A stretch of 64,000 nt of DNA from an uncultured Holophagaceae bacterium (GTDB taxonomy: Bacteria; Acidobacteriota; Holophagae; Holophagales; Holophagaceae), in NCBI GenBank assembly GCA_903937385.1, contig CAIZZF010000005.1:124001-188000 (forward strand), given 5' to 3'. Both the position numbers and the translations under genes were made by a program. The notes below the pieces were generated by a model. The model was not told the origin of the DNA and searched no databases. It worked only from the letters and a program-made list of their open reading frames with translations. Below are positions 16,401-23,314 of the stretch, one piece after another; within the stretch, counting starts at the first letter, position 1; every line of letters starts with the position of its first letter.

Positions 16401-17595
16401 TGTCATAGCCACAGGCAGCCAATTGCTGCTCCCGCTCCTTATCAATTGCCTGATTGTCGTCGTGTTCCCCGCCATCGATTTCGATCACAAGGGGACGAGA
16501 GCCAGGATAGAAGAACAGGAAGTCGGCACGACGCCCCTCAGCAACCTCCTTCGCACCGCGCCCACGCGCCATCGCCGAGAAGGAAGCCTGCGGATAAATA
16601 TAATTCCCGGCGGCAGGGAGATTGTGAGGGATCACTTCTTTCAGAAATTTCTCTTCAAGGGGTGAATCCAGCCCAATCCTGGAGGCCGTTTTTACTCTTA
16701 GATCATTCGACGGAGTCCATTCGTCATTAAGCCTAATCGCCTCGATCATCGAAGCTTCTGAGATTTCCTCCGCGATATCTCGCTTTAGTCGCCAGCCGAT
16801 TTCATCGCTATCGTCGTTTATCTCCACCAGGTCCTCTAGCCCACAGGAGACGACGCATTGGTCTTCAACACACATGGTATTAAGAGCGAGGTAGCCTCGC
16901 TGGAGCAACTTCTTGGCGACATTCGCAACGATGCGCACATCATTGCTGACTGATGGGCGCTCCTTTGACTTACGGAGAAGCAAGGCACATCCAGCGGCAG
17001 TACGCATGATGTCACTTGAGATTTCGCCAAGAGAATTCATTAAGAAACCAGGAGCCGCTCCAAGTTCAAGGAACTCTGTCTCCCAGTGGGTTCGTTCAAT
17101 GTACTCGGCCCAATCTACTGGTACTGCTTGAATCCCAGCCAAGCCTTCCGTGTCGGTCTCTGGGCTCCCGTCCTCGTTCAGATTGCGCGTACCCTTACAA
17201 CCGTCGCGATACTTGGTGCACCCATAAAATTTCGACCCCTCATTGCCGCCTTTTTTTGCGGTTCGCAATACCATCGGCGCTCCACATTCCGGGCACAGCA
17301 CTGCCTCGACCGGGGTGTGTGGGGTTGGCGGGGTGGCCCCTTGCGCAAACGCCTCGGAATGCGATGTGTTTGTGGCGACGGACGCAGTGGCTGGGGCCAG
17401 TTGGGGCCCAGGAATGCCATCTCTACGTTTCCACCGATAGCTGGCATCAACCTGCACCATGGCCAGCATGTCCTTCGCGTAGAGCCTTTTGTTGATATCA
17501 CTGGAGCCAACCTTTAAGAGTCGGCCAATCTCCTTTGCCAACACATCTGGCTGTTGGTCGATGATCTCTAGGATTCGACGGCCAAGCTCATCCAT
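13477..17595 (-). CDS. RecQ-type helicase fused to winged helix, zinc finger and DUF559/Vsr-like nuclease
   Basis: Domains in order (approximate residues): winged helix 3-58; topoisomerase-type zinc finger 101-135 (CPECGAPM and GCTKYRDGCKGTRN); a Vsr/DUF559-like endonuclease region 310-410 with RRADFLFFYP, LVIEIDGGEHDDN, DKEREQQLAACGYDTVRIP; and a RecQ-like superfamily 2 helicase from about 590 (LLPTGAGKSIVYQL Walker A; VIDEAHCVSEWGHDFR Walker B and RecQ motif; AFGMGIDKKNIRYVIHMGMP and EAGRAGR, motifs V and VI). The C-terminal 350 residues are helical and unassigned. TTG 17661 would add 22 residues; ATG 17595 is preferred. It probably unwinds and cuts DNA and fits an anti-phage role. A membrane-anchored coiled-coil gene follows ten bases downstream. 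Confidence 0.85.
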   Translation of the reverse strand: MDELGRRILEIIDQQPDVLAKEIGRLLKVGSSDINKRLYAKDMLAMVQVDASYRWKRRDGIPGPQLAPATASVATNTSHSEAFAQGATPPTPHTPVEAVLCPECGAPMVLRTAKKGGNEGSKFYGCTKYRDGCKGTRNLNEDGSPETDTEGLAGIQAVPVDWAEYIERTHWETEFLELGAAPGFLMNSLGEISSDIMRTAAGCALLLRKSKERPSVSNDVRIVANVAKKLLQRGYLALNTMCVEDQCVVSCGLEDLVEINDDSDEIGWRLKRDIAEEISEASMIEAIRLNDEWTPSNDLRVKTASRIGLDSPLEEKFLKEVIPHNLPAAGNYIYPQASFSAMARGRGAKEVAEGRRADFLFFYPGSRPLVIEIDGGEHDDNQAIDKEREQQLAACGYDTVRIPNAEIDSGGGKNLADALTLMQTRMTEHNGQEEDARGIGLARSVRFCSSAARLQYALVRALENGWIQAGGPWDLQFDASQEFAAAIFDLVETLRALDAIYGITTAPTKVRARFRDGEQVVGEAVCEWGDEPFRLALENDFGPYHDTTKGEAFQADILIRSAFLPVPLKMRCQFIGQRPSVASMDIDQADAALVHLLQTVFRKRQFREGQREAIRRTVMGKDTVVLLPTGAGKSIVYQLAGLIQPGITIVIDPLVSLVDDQVRGLSGYGIERVMGITMESLSLGGKRQAVLNRVESGEYLFLLMSPERLQIPDFRRTLLALREHSSINLAVIDEAHCVSEWGHDFRTAYLNLGRNLRSHCKAEEGVPPPILALTGTASRAVLRDMLADLEIDPSDSDAVIRPTSFNRKELTFEIRRVRPDERTAALKGALNRLPDIFRVQHGRFFQSRGKETYSGLVFTKYASGDLGVGILREVIKGVVNTEVGIYSGKSPFGGQSSKTWGREKKNNAKNYIQNRTPILVSTKAFGMGIDKKNIRYVIHMGMPGSLEAYYQEAGRAGRAKGSTAHCIVIYGEGDEATTQRMVDPRISIEESKRIMGEQPRGYRSDAANELWFHHNSYPGAEEERKRISQVIKEIGGASKSGRVTLGFGADDTEKKLRERAIFRLLQVGLVEDYTVDFGSGKYEVDARPFSPEVAKERILTYVRRSQPGRQQAMSEFLDASNVENPEQTLETFVRVLTEFSYDVVERARRRAIQEAMDAARHGISDDAFRRRLLDYLQEGIGAEAIQSLVLQETVSLDDWCTYAEKISNTLEAGEFRGESIRFLESYPSHPGLLLLRGFSEALCSDADDTVIRENILAACLNALTQYSIHCDVLTSALERLFLCLAARRVVLVPTLILVLGDIEESCASIVLESTGNNLDLDPVRAGIDQLSPDGAAVGSWISSMAGQRGKKLEAEFIKAVEIANSYIRALTA

Positions 17596-17971
17596 CAGGC
17601 ACTCAGCAATTCCAAGACCACGTAGCCCTCCAAGCTCATCGATTATTCCCGAGCCAAACAAACCCCAGATGTACTCTAGAACACCAATACAACAGTTTGT
17701 GGACTAGTAGGTCACATGTGATGATAGTCTAGCCGAATATTAATAGTGGCAAGCCTAGAGACTCCTATTGCAGGCCTCTCCACCTCGTGAGGACCCGCGT
17801 AGTTGACTCGCCCTGACGGTTATCGGAATTTAGAGCCCAGCCCTCCCAGCCAAGCACCGGAGATAGCTTTCCGCCGACGGCGGCTCGATAGCCCGGCCAG
17901 AACCCAATGGTGGTGGGACAAACGCTCCTGAAGGCTCATCCGGATTAGCATGAAGTGGCCAGCGTCTACGC
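17596..17971. other. Gene-free gap between ATPase/TOPRIM and helicase genes
   Basis: I see no convincing coding frame here. It must contain the helicase promoter (minus strand, just above 17600) and the 3' end of the ATPase gene's transcript. Base composition returns to GC-rich from about 17770, in contrast to the AT-rich ATPase gene at its right, so a transfer junction probably lies within or close to 17970-18040. No long repeat or terminator was recognised by eye. Confidence 0.5.
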
Positions 17972-19285
17972 CTAGCCGATCTTCGCCTCGACGTGACGCA
18001 GAAGCATCGAAGTGAATTCTGGATGCAGCGCAGTCGTCGCATCCGTGAGTGTTAAGACTTTCTCTAACAGTTCACCCTTATTGTGCGAAATACCATTCCT
18101 AGACACGATATCTCCATCTATAGTTATTTCTCCACCACTACCAAAGATTTTATCCATCACAATGGGCGGATAATAATATTCAATTCCATTTTTTGGCCAA
18201 ACTATAATATGCTCTCTCAATACACCCATGGATACTAATTGATCTGTTAACCCGTGGACATGGACTGAATCAAGTACAACAAAAATGCGATCCCGATAGG
18301 GGCTCTTCTGTATGTCAGCGAAAAGGGATTTTGTAAGATTTAGTATTTCTTTGATTCTGGAATCCGAATTTGCAGAGATGACACTGATACAATTATTTTG
18401 ATACCGTATGGATAGGATTCTATCTATAAATTTATGGTCGCATTTCCCTTCTACAAGCATGATTGCAGATGGGAGATAAAGGGTTTCAAAGCGATTTCCG
18501 AGCAAGAAAAAATGAATATTATTGAATTCAATTTGATTTGTAACCTGTTTTATATTAATTGCATCACCAGATTTTGTTACCGTGAAATTATTTTTCAAAT
18601 TTACTCGATCCAGAAATATTGTAGAATGAGTTGCAAAAATTATTGTCTTTATGTGTGGGAAAAAGGTTGCTCTATGGGCCCTATCAAATAAAAAATCAGC
18701 CAAAATACCCTGAGCTTCCGGACTAATTCCAAGCTCTGGCTCATCAATTAAAAATGTATCATATTCGTCGTTTAGCAGGCTCGTGACCAAGGTCATAATC
18801 AACCTAAAGCCAGAACTTGTGTATGATAGATTGTGGCCGCCGCTGGAAATATACTGCTGAGACATAGAATTATTTGGGATGGTGTGTTTGATCTCCAAAT
18901 CTATACCGAGAATTAGTTTAACTATCTTCTTAAGAGATTCCCTGCGTTCATCGGAGAGTTCTGCAATAGATTCTTGTAGATTGACCGGGGAATTGTCCAT
19001 ATTCTGTTGTTGATGCTGCCAGGAATGTATGAATTCACTCCATTTTTGATCCTTTCTGTTTTGATTTGGCGCAAAAAAGCTAAGCAGATTAAAATTTTGA
19101 TACCTTGCCGGTCCAATAAATGAAGCATTTTTGCCAATTTCCTGTGTTAATTGCTTCAAGACAAATGATTTCCCACAATTATTTTTCCCTACTAGAACGG
19201 AATACTCTGAGCTTTTTATGTGTTGGCATATCGGCACCGACTCATCAGTGAGGTGAGTGGCTGGTTTTTGGTCATATTGATACAT
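17972..19285 (-). CDS. OLD-like AAA ATPase with TOPRIM-type C-terminus
   Basis: The ABC/SMC-type ATPase core shows a Walker A at about 31-42 (VLVGKNNCGKSF), Walker B at about 179-188 (FLIDEPELGI) and the H-loop ATHSTIFLDRV. The C-terminal part has a TOPRIM-like start, AIMLVEGKCDHKFIDRIL, and a later acidic strand, FVVLDSVHVHG, as in OLD-family nucleases. At 437 residues it is shorter than classical OLD (about 580). OLD-family proteins are used in anti-phage defence (P2 Old, Gabija GajA), with ATPase-regulated DNA cleavage; no GajB-like UvrD helicase is adjacent. The gene is clearly AT-rich relative to neighbours, suggesting recent acquisition. AGGGG precedes ATG 19285. It may act alone or with the helicase downstream. 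Confidence 0.8.
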   Translation of the reverse strand: MYQYDQKPATHLTDESVPICQHIKSSEYSVLVGKNNCGKSFVLKQLTQEIGKNASFIGPARYQNFNLLSFFAPNQNRKDQKWSEFIHSWQHQQQNMDNSPVNLQESIAELSDERRESLKKIVKLILGIDLEIKHTIPNNSMSQQYISSGGHNLSYTSSGFRLIMTLVTSLLNDEYDTFLIDEPELGISPEAQGILADFLFDRAHRATFFPHIKTIIFATHSTIFLDRVNLKNNFTVTKSGDAINIKQVTNQIEFNNIHFFLLGNRFETLYLPSAIMLVEGKCDHKFIDRILSIRYQNNCISVISANSDSRIKEILNLTKSLFADIQKSPYRDRIFVVLDSVHVHGLTDQLVSMGVLREHIIVWPKNGIEYYYPPIVMDKIFGSGGEITIDGDIVSRNGISHNKGELLEKVLTLTDATTALHPEFTSMLLRHVEAKIG

Positions 19286-19334
19286 TCGGAACCCCTGTTG
19301 GATTGGCTGACAACGTTGCGAGCCTTCATCCTAT

Positions 19335-19497
19335 CCGACCTCGTTTCTCAAGTATCGATGGGGAGCCTGGTTGTGGCTGTTAGCCATATAGGCTGACAGC
19401 CGCAAGGAGCGAAAGTCGTGGTTGCGATAGGCGGTGAGGACGGCCCCGCTGGGAGCACACACAACATGGAGGCCCGCAAACGGTCGAAGATCTATTG
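19335..19497 (-). pseudogene. DUF4258 3' remnant plus repeated junction sequence
   Basis: Positions 19389-19497 encode on the minus strand IDLRPFAGLHVVCAPSGAVL and YRNHDFRSLR, matching the C-terminus of the intact DUF4258 protein at 1.65 kb almost exactly; the first half of the gene is missing. About 40 bases further on, 19335-19351 holds CCGACCTCGTTTCTCAA, identical to 1560-1576 just past the intact gene. So a block of DUF4258 end plus downstream linker is present twice, about 17.8 kb apart in direct orientation, each time followed by a different cargo gene. The remainder of the 19286-19644 gap (19500-19640) shows no gene. Confidence 0.85.
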
Positions 19498-19644
19498 CAC
19501 CTGTACTATCATTTGCAGCCCTACCACCACTCGTGCGCGAGTCGGCTGAGGTCTTTTTGGGGAAGTAAAAGAATGAAATAATTAGGCTTCTAGCTAATTT
19601 TGACCCCGGAAGTGGAATTTGACATCCCACCTAGTGTTCCGTGG

Positions 19645-21024
19645 TCAGGACACCACTCGCGCCGAGACAGGCTCTTTGTCGACCATCCTCCGTTTGATTC
19701 GAGGATCGAGTTCAATGATCGGCTTTGGAAGCTGGCATTGATTGCGTTCTGCGGCAGCAGCTTCAAGGCCCAAATGTGGTGCTTTAGAATCAATCTCTTC
19801 TCCGGCCCACCCAGGGAGCAGGTGGCCATAGTGCTTCTCGATCATACGGGTCGACTTGTGTCCGAGTGCCTTAGCCAATGCAACCGGATTGGCGCCAGCC
19901 ATCAAGAGGGTCGAGGCATATGTATGACGCAATTCATGGAAGACCAGCTTATCAATTCCTGCCTTTTTGACCGCATCCTGGAACGGGCGTACATGATGGT
20001 TCTTCTCCCATGGTGTTCCGTCTGGACGTAAGAAGACGTACGACTCAGGCCTTCTGTTCTCAGTCATCCGGGCCATAAAGGCAGAAGCCTCTGTCGTAAT
20101 TGGAACCGTCAGATTCGCCCCTCCCTTACTCGCCGGAAGCAGGATGGCCTTCGAGTGAACATGAACATCGCGAACCCTCAACTTGCACAGACTCCCGAAA
20201 CGCAGGCCAGTGTACAAAGCCCCTTCCACAAGTTCGCAAATGCCAGGAGCGCAGGCCGCAACCAATAGCTGCTGCTCTTCCAGGCTGAGGAAGCGCGTGC
20301 GGATGCCGTCCACCTCGCGAAAGCCCCCAACCAGCCGCCAAGCGTTCGCCCCTCCGTCGGCACCGCTCCGAACCGCTCGGTTGAGCGCTGCCTTGAGCAT
20401 GTTCAAGATCCGATTCGCTGTTGATTTACGCTTTCGCAGCGCGTCATCACGCTCTTCATCTGTCGCGAAGACCCTGGGTTTTTTGGGGCCCTTTCCTGAG
20501 CGGTTTAGACGCTGACTCTGGGCAATGCCATTCCGCCACTGTTCAACCAGCCGTACTGTCAGTGCTGAAAGGGGTAGCTTGGCAATCGAATGTTTCAGTA
20601 CGTAGCAATGGAAGGAGAGCGCGGCTGCGACTGCAGTCTTCTTTTCCAGTTCGAGGTAAGCCACATATTCATATACCGCCTGGGTAACAGAAAGCGCCGG
20701 TGTCAGGACTCTCGAATTATCATGAGCCACCATGGTGCCCCGGACCCACTTCACAGCGCGGTCACGGGCTTGGTCGTACGACAAGATCGCTATGCCATCC
20801 GCGTCTGCTAGGTCATCAGCCACGCCGATTTTGGTTTGAACACGACCGCTTTTCACGCCTGGAACGGTAAGACGGACTAGCCAACGACCAGCTTGTCCAT
20901 GCCCGGTGCGATACCCAATCTGAGAACCCTCTTCGAGCCTTACCCAATAGGGTGATTTCCGGATCTTCAGGAGTTCCCGTGCACTGCGGGTGGCTAACGG
21001 TTCAGATCGACGCTTCCTCGCCAT
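19645..21024 (-). CDS. Tyrosine-type site-specific recombinase (island integrase)
   Basis: The catalytic set of tyrosine recombinases is present: Arg in YTGLRFGSLCKLRVRD (residue about 275), Lys in SKGGANLTVP, HELRHTYAS (about 363-371), LGHKSTRMIEKHYGH with the last His (389) and the nucleophilic Tyr (399). The N-terminal half contains a core-binding SAM-like domain and an arm-binding region rich in Lys/Arg. The start is ATG 21024, eight bases behind GGGGGG; upstream in-frame ATGs are too close to it. The gene lies next to the tRNA-Glu fragment and is transcribed away from it, so it is most likely the enzyme that integrated the island. No excisionase gene was recognised beside it. Confidence 0.92.
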   Translation of the reverse strand: MARKRRSEPLATRSARELLKIRKSPYWVRLEEGSQIGYRTGHGQAGRWLVRLTVPGVKSGRVQTKIGVADDLADADGIAILSYDQARDRAVKWVRGTMVAHDNSRVLTPALSVTQAVYEYVAYLELEKKTAVAAALSFHCYVLKHSIAKLPLSALTVRLVEQWRNGIAQSQRLNRSGKGPKKPRVFATDEERDDALRKRKSTANRILNMLKAALNRAVRSGADGGANAWRLVGGFREVDGIRTRFLSLEEQQLLVAACAPGICELVEGALYTGLRFGSLCKLRVRDVHVHSKAILLPASKGGANLTVPITTEASAFMARMTENRRPESYVFLRPDGTPWEKNHHVRPFQDAVKKAGIDKLVFHELRHTYASTLLMAGANPVALAKALGHKSTRMIEKHYGHLLPGWAGEEIDSKAPHLGLEAAAAERNQCQLPKPIIELDPRIKRRMVDKEPVSARVVS

Positions 21025-21190
21025 TTTCATTCCCCCCATAGATTCGGAAACCGAAGAATTGACGCGCTCCAAAGCGCTCCAAATCGGGGGAAAATCGTAT
21101 GATTTTCTCGACCCTTATTTACATCATACTATCTTCTAACATCTCTGATTCAAATATTTCAAAACCGCTTCTATTGCACTTACCCGACGA

Positions 21191-21234
21191 CTTTCACGGC
21201 GGTAACACGGGTTCAAATCCCGTTAGCCCTACCA
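21191..21234 (+). other. attachment site: 3' fragment of tRNA-Glu (anticodon loop to CCA)
   Basis: From CTTTCAC (anticodon loop, anticodon TTC) through GGCGG, GTAAC, the ACGGG/TTCAAAT/CCCGT T-arm, TAGCCCT acceptor strand, A and CCA, the sequence matches a bacterial tRNA-Glu 3' half. The bases before it (TACCCGACGA) cannot pair with the GGCGG stem, and no AGGGCTA-like 5' acceptor strand occurs in the AT-rich upstream sequence. It is therefore a duplicated att core of about 44 bases and not a working tRNA. The intact gene should be on the plus strand at the other end of the island. Confidence 0.85.
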
Positions 21235-21243
21235 GAACAAAAA

Positions 21244-21275
21244 GGCGACCACCAACTGGCGGTCGCCTCTTTGTT
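21244..21275 (+). terminator. Rho-independent terminator of the original tRNA-Glu gene
   Basis: GGCGACC (21244-21250) and GGTCGCC (21261-21267) form a seven-bp stem around ACCAACTGGC, followed by a T-rich run. It sits ten bases behind the CCA end. This shows that the chromosome resumes at the fragment's right side and that the tRNA originally terminated here. Confidence 0.8.
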
Positions 21276-21380
21276 ATTGATCTCCCCTTGGGGCCCTTCT
21301 CCCTGGCGGTGGCTTGGCCTTCTGCCGATCAGATCATCTTCCCTGCCGACGTTCCCGCCCTAGGAGGCCCTGAAGCAAAA

Positions 21381-21400
21381 GCGGGGGCCGAAGCCCCCGC
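21381..21400 (-). terminator. Terminator downstream of the OmpA-family gene
   Basis: GCGGGGGC and GCCCCCGC form a perfect eight-bp stem with a CGAA-type loop. Read on the minus strand it is followed by TTTTGC, and it lies 21 bases past the OmpA-family stop codon. Confidence 0.85.
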
Positions 21401-21421
21401 TTTGATACAACGAAACGATTT

Positions 21422-22522
21422 CTACTTTTTCTTCTTGGTTGCGTGCTTCTTGGGTGCGCGGGTGGTCTCCACGAGGCCGGTCTCGTTCTTGCGGACTTCG
21501 GCCTTGCCGTCGATCACCTTCACCTCGATCTCGGTTCGGCGGTTCTTGGCCTGACCTGCCTTCGTCGCATTGTCGGCGACGGGCTTGTCCTGGCCCAGTC
21601 CCTCGGTGGTCACCTTGGAAGCCGGCACACCCGAGGCCACCAGGGCCTTGGCCGTCACCTTGGCGCGGCGCTTGGCGATGGCCTTGTTGCCAGCTCGAGT
21701 CCCGGGGGAAGACGCGTGGCCCCTGACTTTCACGGAGTAGTCACCCTTGAAGGCCTTCAGACCATCAGCCACTTTCTGAATGGCTGTGATGGCTTCCGGG
21801 ACCAGCTCAGCCTTGGCATTGGCGAAGTGGACGACCGTTTCGTCAAGCATCACCTGGGCCGGAGGCGGCGCTTGCACAGCCTTATCAGCTGCCTTCGGAG
21901 AGGCCTGGGTGGGCGCGGGCACCGGGGGTGGCGGCGCGACGACAGGTGCGGGCTTGGGAGCCGGAGCAAGGACCGGCGCGGCAACGGGGGCAGGCGCAGC
22001 CTTCTTGGCTCCCCCCCAGGTGTAGCCGATGCCGGCCAGAGCCAAAATTTCACTGTGGTGGCTGCTGCTGAGGGGAACGCGAACGGCCTTGACATCGAAC
22101 TGGGCGATCCAGCGCTCGTCGAGGTGCCCGAAGAGGCCGGCCCCCACGTGGAAGTTCACCTTTGACTCGTCCCCACTGGCGAGGGGCTTGTGCACCCGCG
22201 TGCCACCCAGACCCGCAGACAGGTAGGGGTTCCAGTTCGCGCCCGGACGGAGGTTGTACATGACGGAACCCAGACCCAGGTATTCGTGAGTGTTGGTTCC
22301 CGTCGAGCGAACTTCGTGGTCCGTCCGGAGGGCCTTGAAATCCAGCCCCCACTGATTGCTGAACCAGTGCCCGGTTCCCAGGCCGTAGGTCAGACCGCTC
22401 TTGAAATAGTTCGTGTCCCGACGGAAGGCACCGCCGAGCTCGATGGTTCCGTAGGACTGGCCTTCCTGAGCCGAAAGCGTCAGGGCCGTGCCCGCGAGAA
22501 GAAAAAGCAGTGTCCGTTTCAT
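21422..22522 (-). CDS. OmpA-family outer-membrane protein, 366 aa
   Basis: Signal peptide MKRTLLFLLAGTALTLSAQ; residues 20-170 form an eight-strand-like outer-membrane barrel (YGTIELGGAF, NPYLSAGLGGTRVHK, ILALAGIGYTWGG); a Pro/Ala/Val linker spans about 172-225; and the C-terminal OmpA/Pal domain (VVHFANAKAELVPEA, VKVRGHASSPGTRAGNKAIA, AKRRAKVTAKALV, NRRTEIEVKV) binds peptidoglycan. A Lys-rich tail (KKHATKKKK) is unusual. In the OmpA domain the usual FDSxSA motif reads FANAKA. It anchors the outer membrane to the cell wall. It is monocistronic with its own terminator and is the first chromosomal gene beyond the island. Confidence 0.9.
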   Translation of the reverse strand: MKRTLLFLLAGTALTLSAQEGQSYGTIELGGAFRRDTNYFKSGLTYGLGTGHWFSNQWGLDFKALRTDHEVRSTGTNTHEYLGLGSVMYNLRPGANWNPYLSAGLGGTRVHKPLASGDESKVNFHVGAGLFGHLDERWIAQFDVKAVRVPLSSSHHSEILALAGIGYTWGGAKKAAPAPVAAPVLAPAPKPAPVVAPPPPVPAPTQASPKAADKAVQAPPPAQVMLDETVVHFANAKAELVPEAITAIQKVADGLKAFKGDYSVKVRGHASSPGTRAGNKAIAKRRAKVTAKALVASGVPASKVTTEGLGQDKPVADNATKAGQAKNRRTEIEVKVIDGKAEVRKNETGLVETTRAPKKHATKKKK

Positions 22523-22829
22523 AAGTTCCCCTGTCGATCGAAGCTGTGTTCTCCGTCACCGATGAAGGTATCCCATTGGACCTGTCGAGTCAAAGATAAA
22601 TCCATACCGTACAGGCACTCAGAGGTAAGAAACAGTGCGGATTCAGGCCCCGGCAACCTCCACTGGAGGATGGTCTTTGCGCCCCAGTTGTGACCTGCAA
22701 TCTTCAGAGCGGCAACCTGGGCGAGTGGGCTTCCCCGACGCCCAGGTTTCGCCAAGAGTCTTCCGCTTCCTGCGCTCGACCTCGCCCTGCGGAAGGACGA
22801 GTTCCGCACCCTTTGCCAGGGCGGCCCGA
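22523..22829 (-). other. Leader/gap upstream of OmpA-family gene with strong hairpin
   Basis: No gene recognised. A ten-bp inverted repeat, AACCTGGGCG (22714-22723) with CGCCCAGGTT (22739-22748), forms a stable hairpin 82 bases past the stop codon of the DUF2892 gene. There is no T-run, so it could be a weak terminator or an mRNA-stabilising element. The remaining 190 bases before the OmpA start form a long untranslated leader or promoter region. Confidence 0.5.
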
Positions 22830-23027
22830 TTACTTCCTGGTCCCGCAGGTGTTCAGTCCGACGAGGGGGTAGAGCGGGCAGAAGCTGAAGGCCGCGGTGA
22901 GCAGGGCGACGATGCCGAGGACCCCGAAGTAGCGGGCCTTGCCTTCGAGGAGGAAGAACAGGCTCAGGAGCGCCACGCCCGCGACGAGGCGGATGGTCTT
23001 GTCCACGGATCCGACATTGGCTTGCAT
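22830..23027 (-). CDS. DUF2892 (YgaP-type) small membrane protein, 65 aa
   Basis: The family pattern is complete: N-terminal NVGSVDKTIRLVAGVALLSL, a second hydrophobic stretch FGVLGIVALLTAAFSF, and the conserved CPLYPLVGLNTC end. Two transmembrane helices are expected. DUF2892 domains occur alone or behind rhodanese domains (YgaP) and are thought to relate to sulfur or redox handling; the two Cys in CPLYPLVGLNTC are conserved in many members. GGAGG precedes ATG 23027. The gene stands alone and is divergent from the sigma-54 activator, with a 287-base AT-rich promoter region between them. Confidence 0.85.
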   Translation of the reverse strand: MQANVGSVDKTIRLVAGVALLSLFFLLEGKARYFGVLGIVALLTAAFSFCPLYPLVGLNTCGTRK

Positions 23028-23314
23028 GGTTCCTCCGAAAAGGGGACTCCCCCGGGGCTTCCACAGGACCTGCCTGTGCCAGGAAATAGTGGCATAGAAA
23101 CTATTTTAAATTCTTAACTAAATAGGCATTAATTTTATAACCAGACAGGCGGCACCGCGCGTCAGTCCATAATCAAGTTATGTATTTGCAAAATATCAAT
23201 GCGAGACCTTCCCGATGAATCCGACCAGTACAGTGGAATGCCGCAGGTCATAACCTCCCTCCAGGCGCGGGTCGAAGCAACCCAGGACTGCATAATGCAA
23301 TGCGGGAGACCGCC
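23028..23314. promoter_or_regulatory. Divergent promoter region, DUF2892 gene / sigma-54 activator
   Basis: AT-rich sequence (23096-23210) stands out from the GC-rich surroundings and separates two divergent genes. Just before the activator start, TGCATAATGCA (23290-23300) resembles half of the TGCAATTTGCA dyads behind the gene, so the activator may bind its own promoter. Exact promoters were not assigned. Confidence 0.4.

Larger units (their letters stand above)
1..21234. mobile_element. Genomic island at tRNA-Glu (right part; left end outside window)
   Basis: The region ends on the right in a tyrosine recombinase gene and a 3' fragment of tRNA-Glu, which is the usual scar of site-specific integration into a tRNA 3' end. 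Inside it gene content is accessory, GC content swings from AT-rich (2.2-3.8 kb, 18.0-19.3 kb) to GC-rich, an insertion sequence is present, and truncated gene copies occur. To the right the sequence is uniformly GC-rich with housekeeping genes. The left boundary and the intact tRNA are not in the window, so the total size is unknown. Confidence 0.8.

Noticed and set aside
19590-19640. Second IS21-like terminus (TTTTGACCCC and TTTGACATCCCAC blocks)
   Set aside because: Only two weak GACCCC-like blocks, no transposase frame and no clear match to the end at 651-707.
21150-21234. Complete tRNA gene at the island boundary
   Set aside because: The D-arm, 5' acceptor strand and left half of the anticodon stem are missing; the sequence before 21191 does not pair.
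22600-22700. GEMM-like GGCGCAAAGACC in the OmpA-family leader (minus strand)
   Set aside because: Only this short string resembles the consensus; the required P1b/P2 stems and the 3' GGTAGC-type element could not be found.
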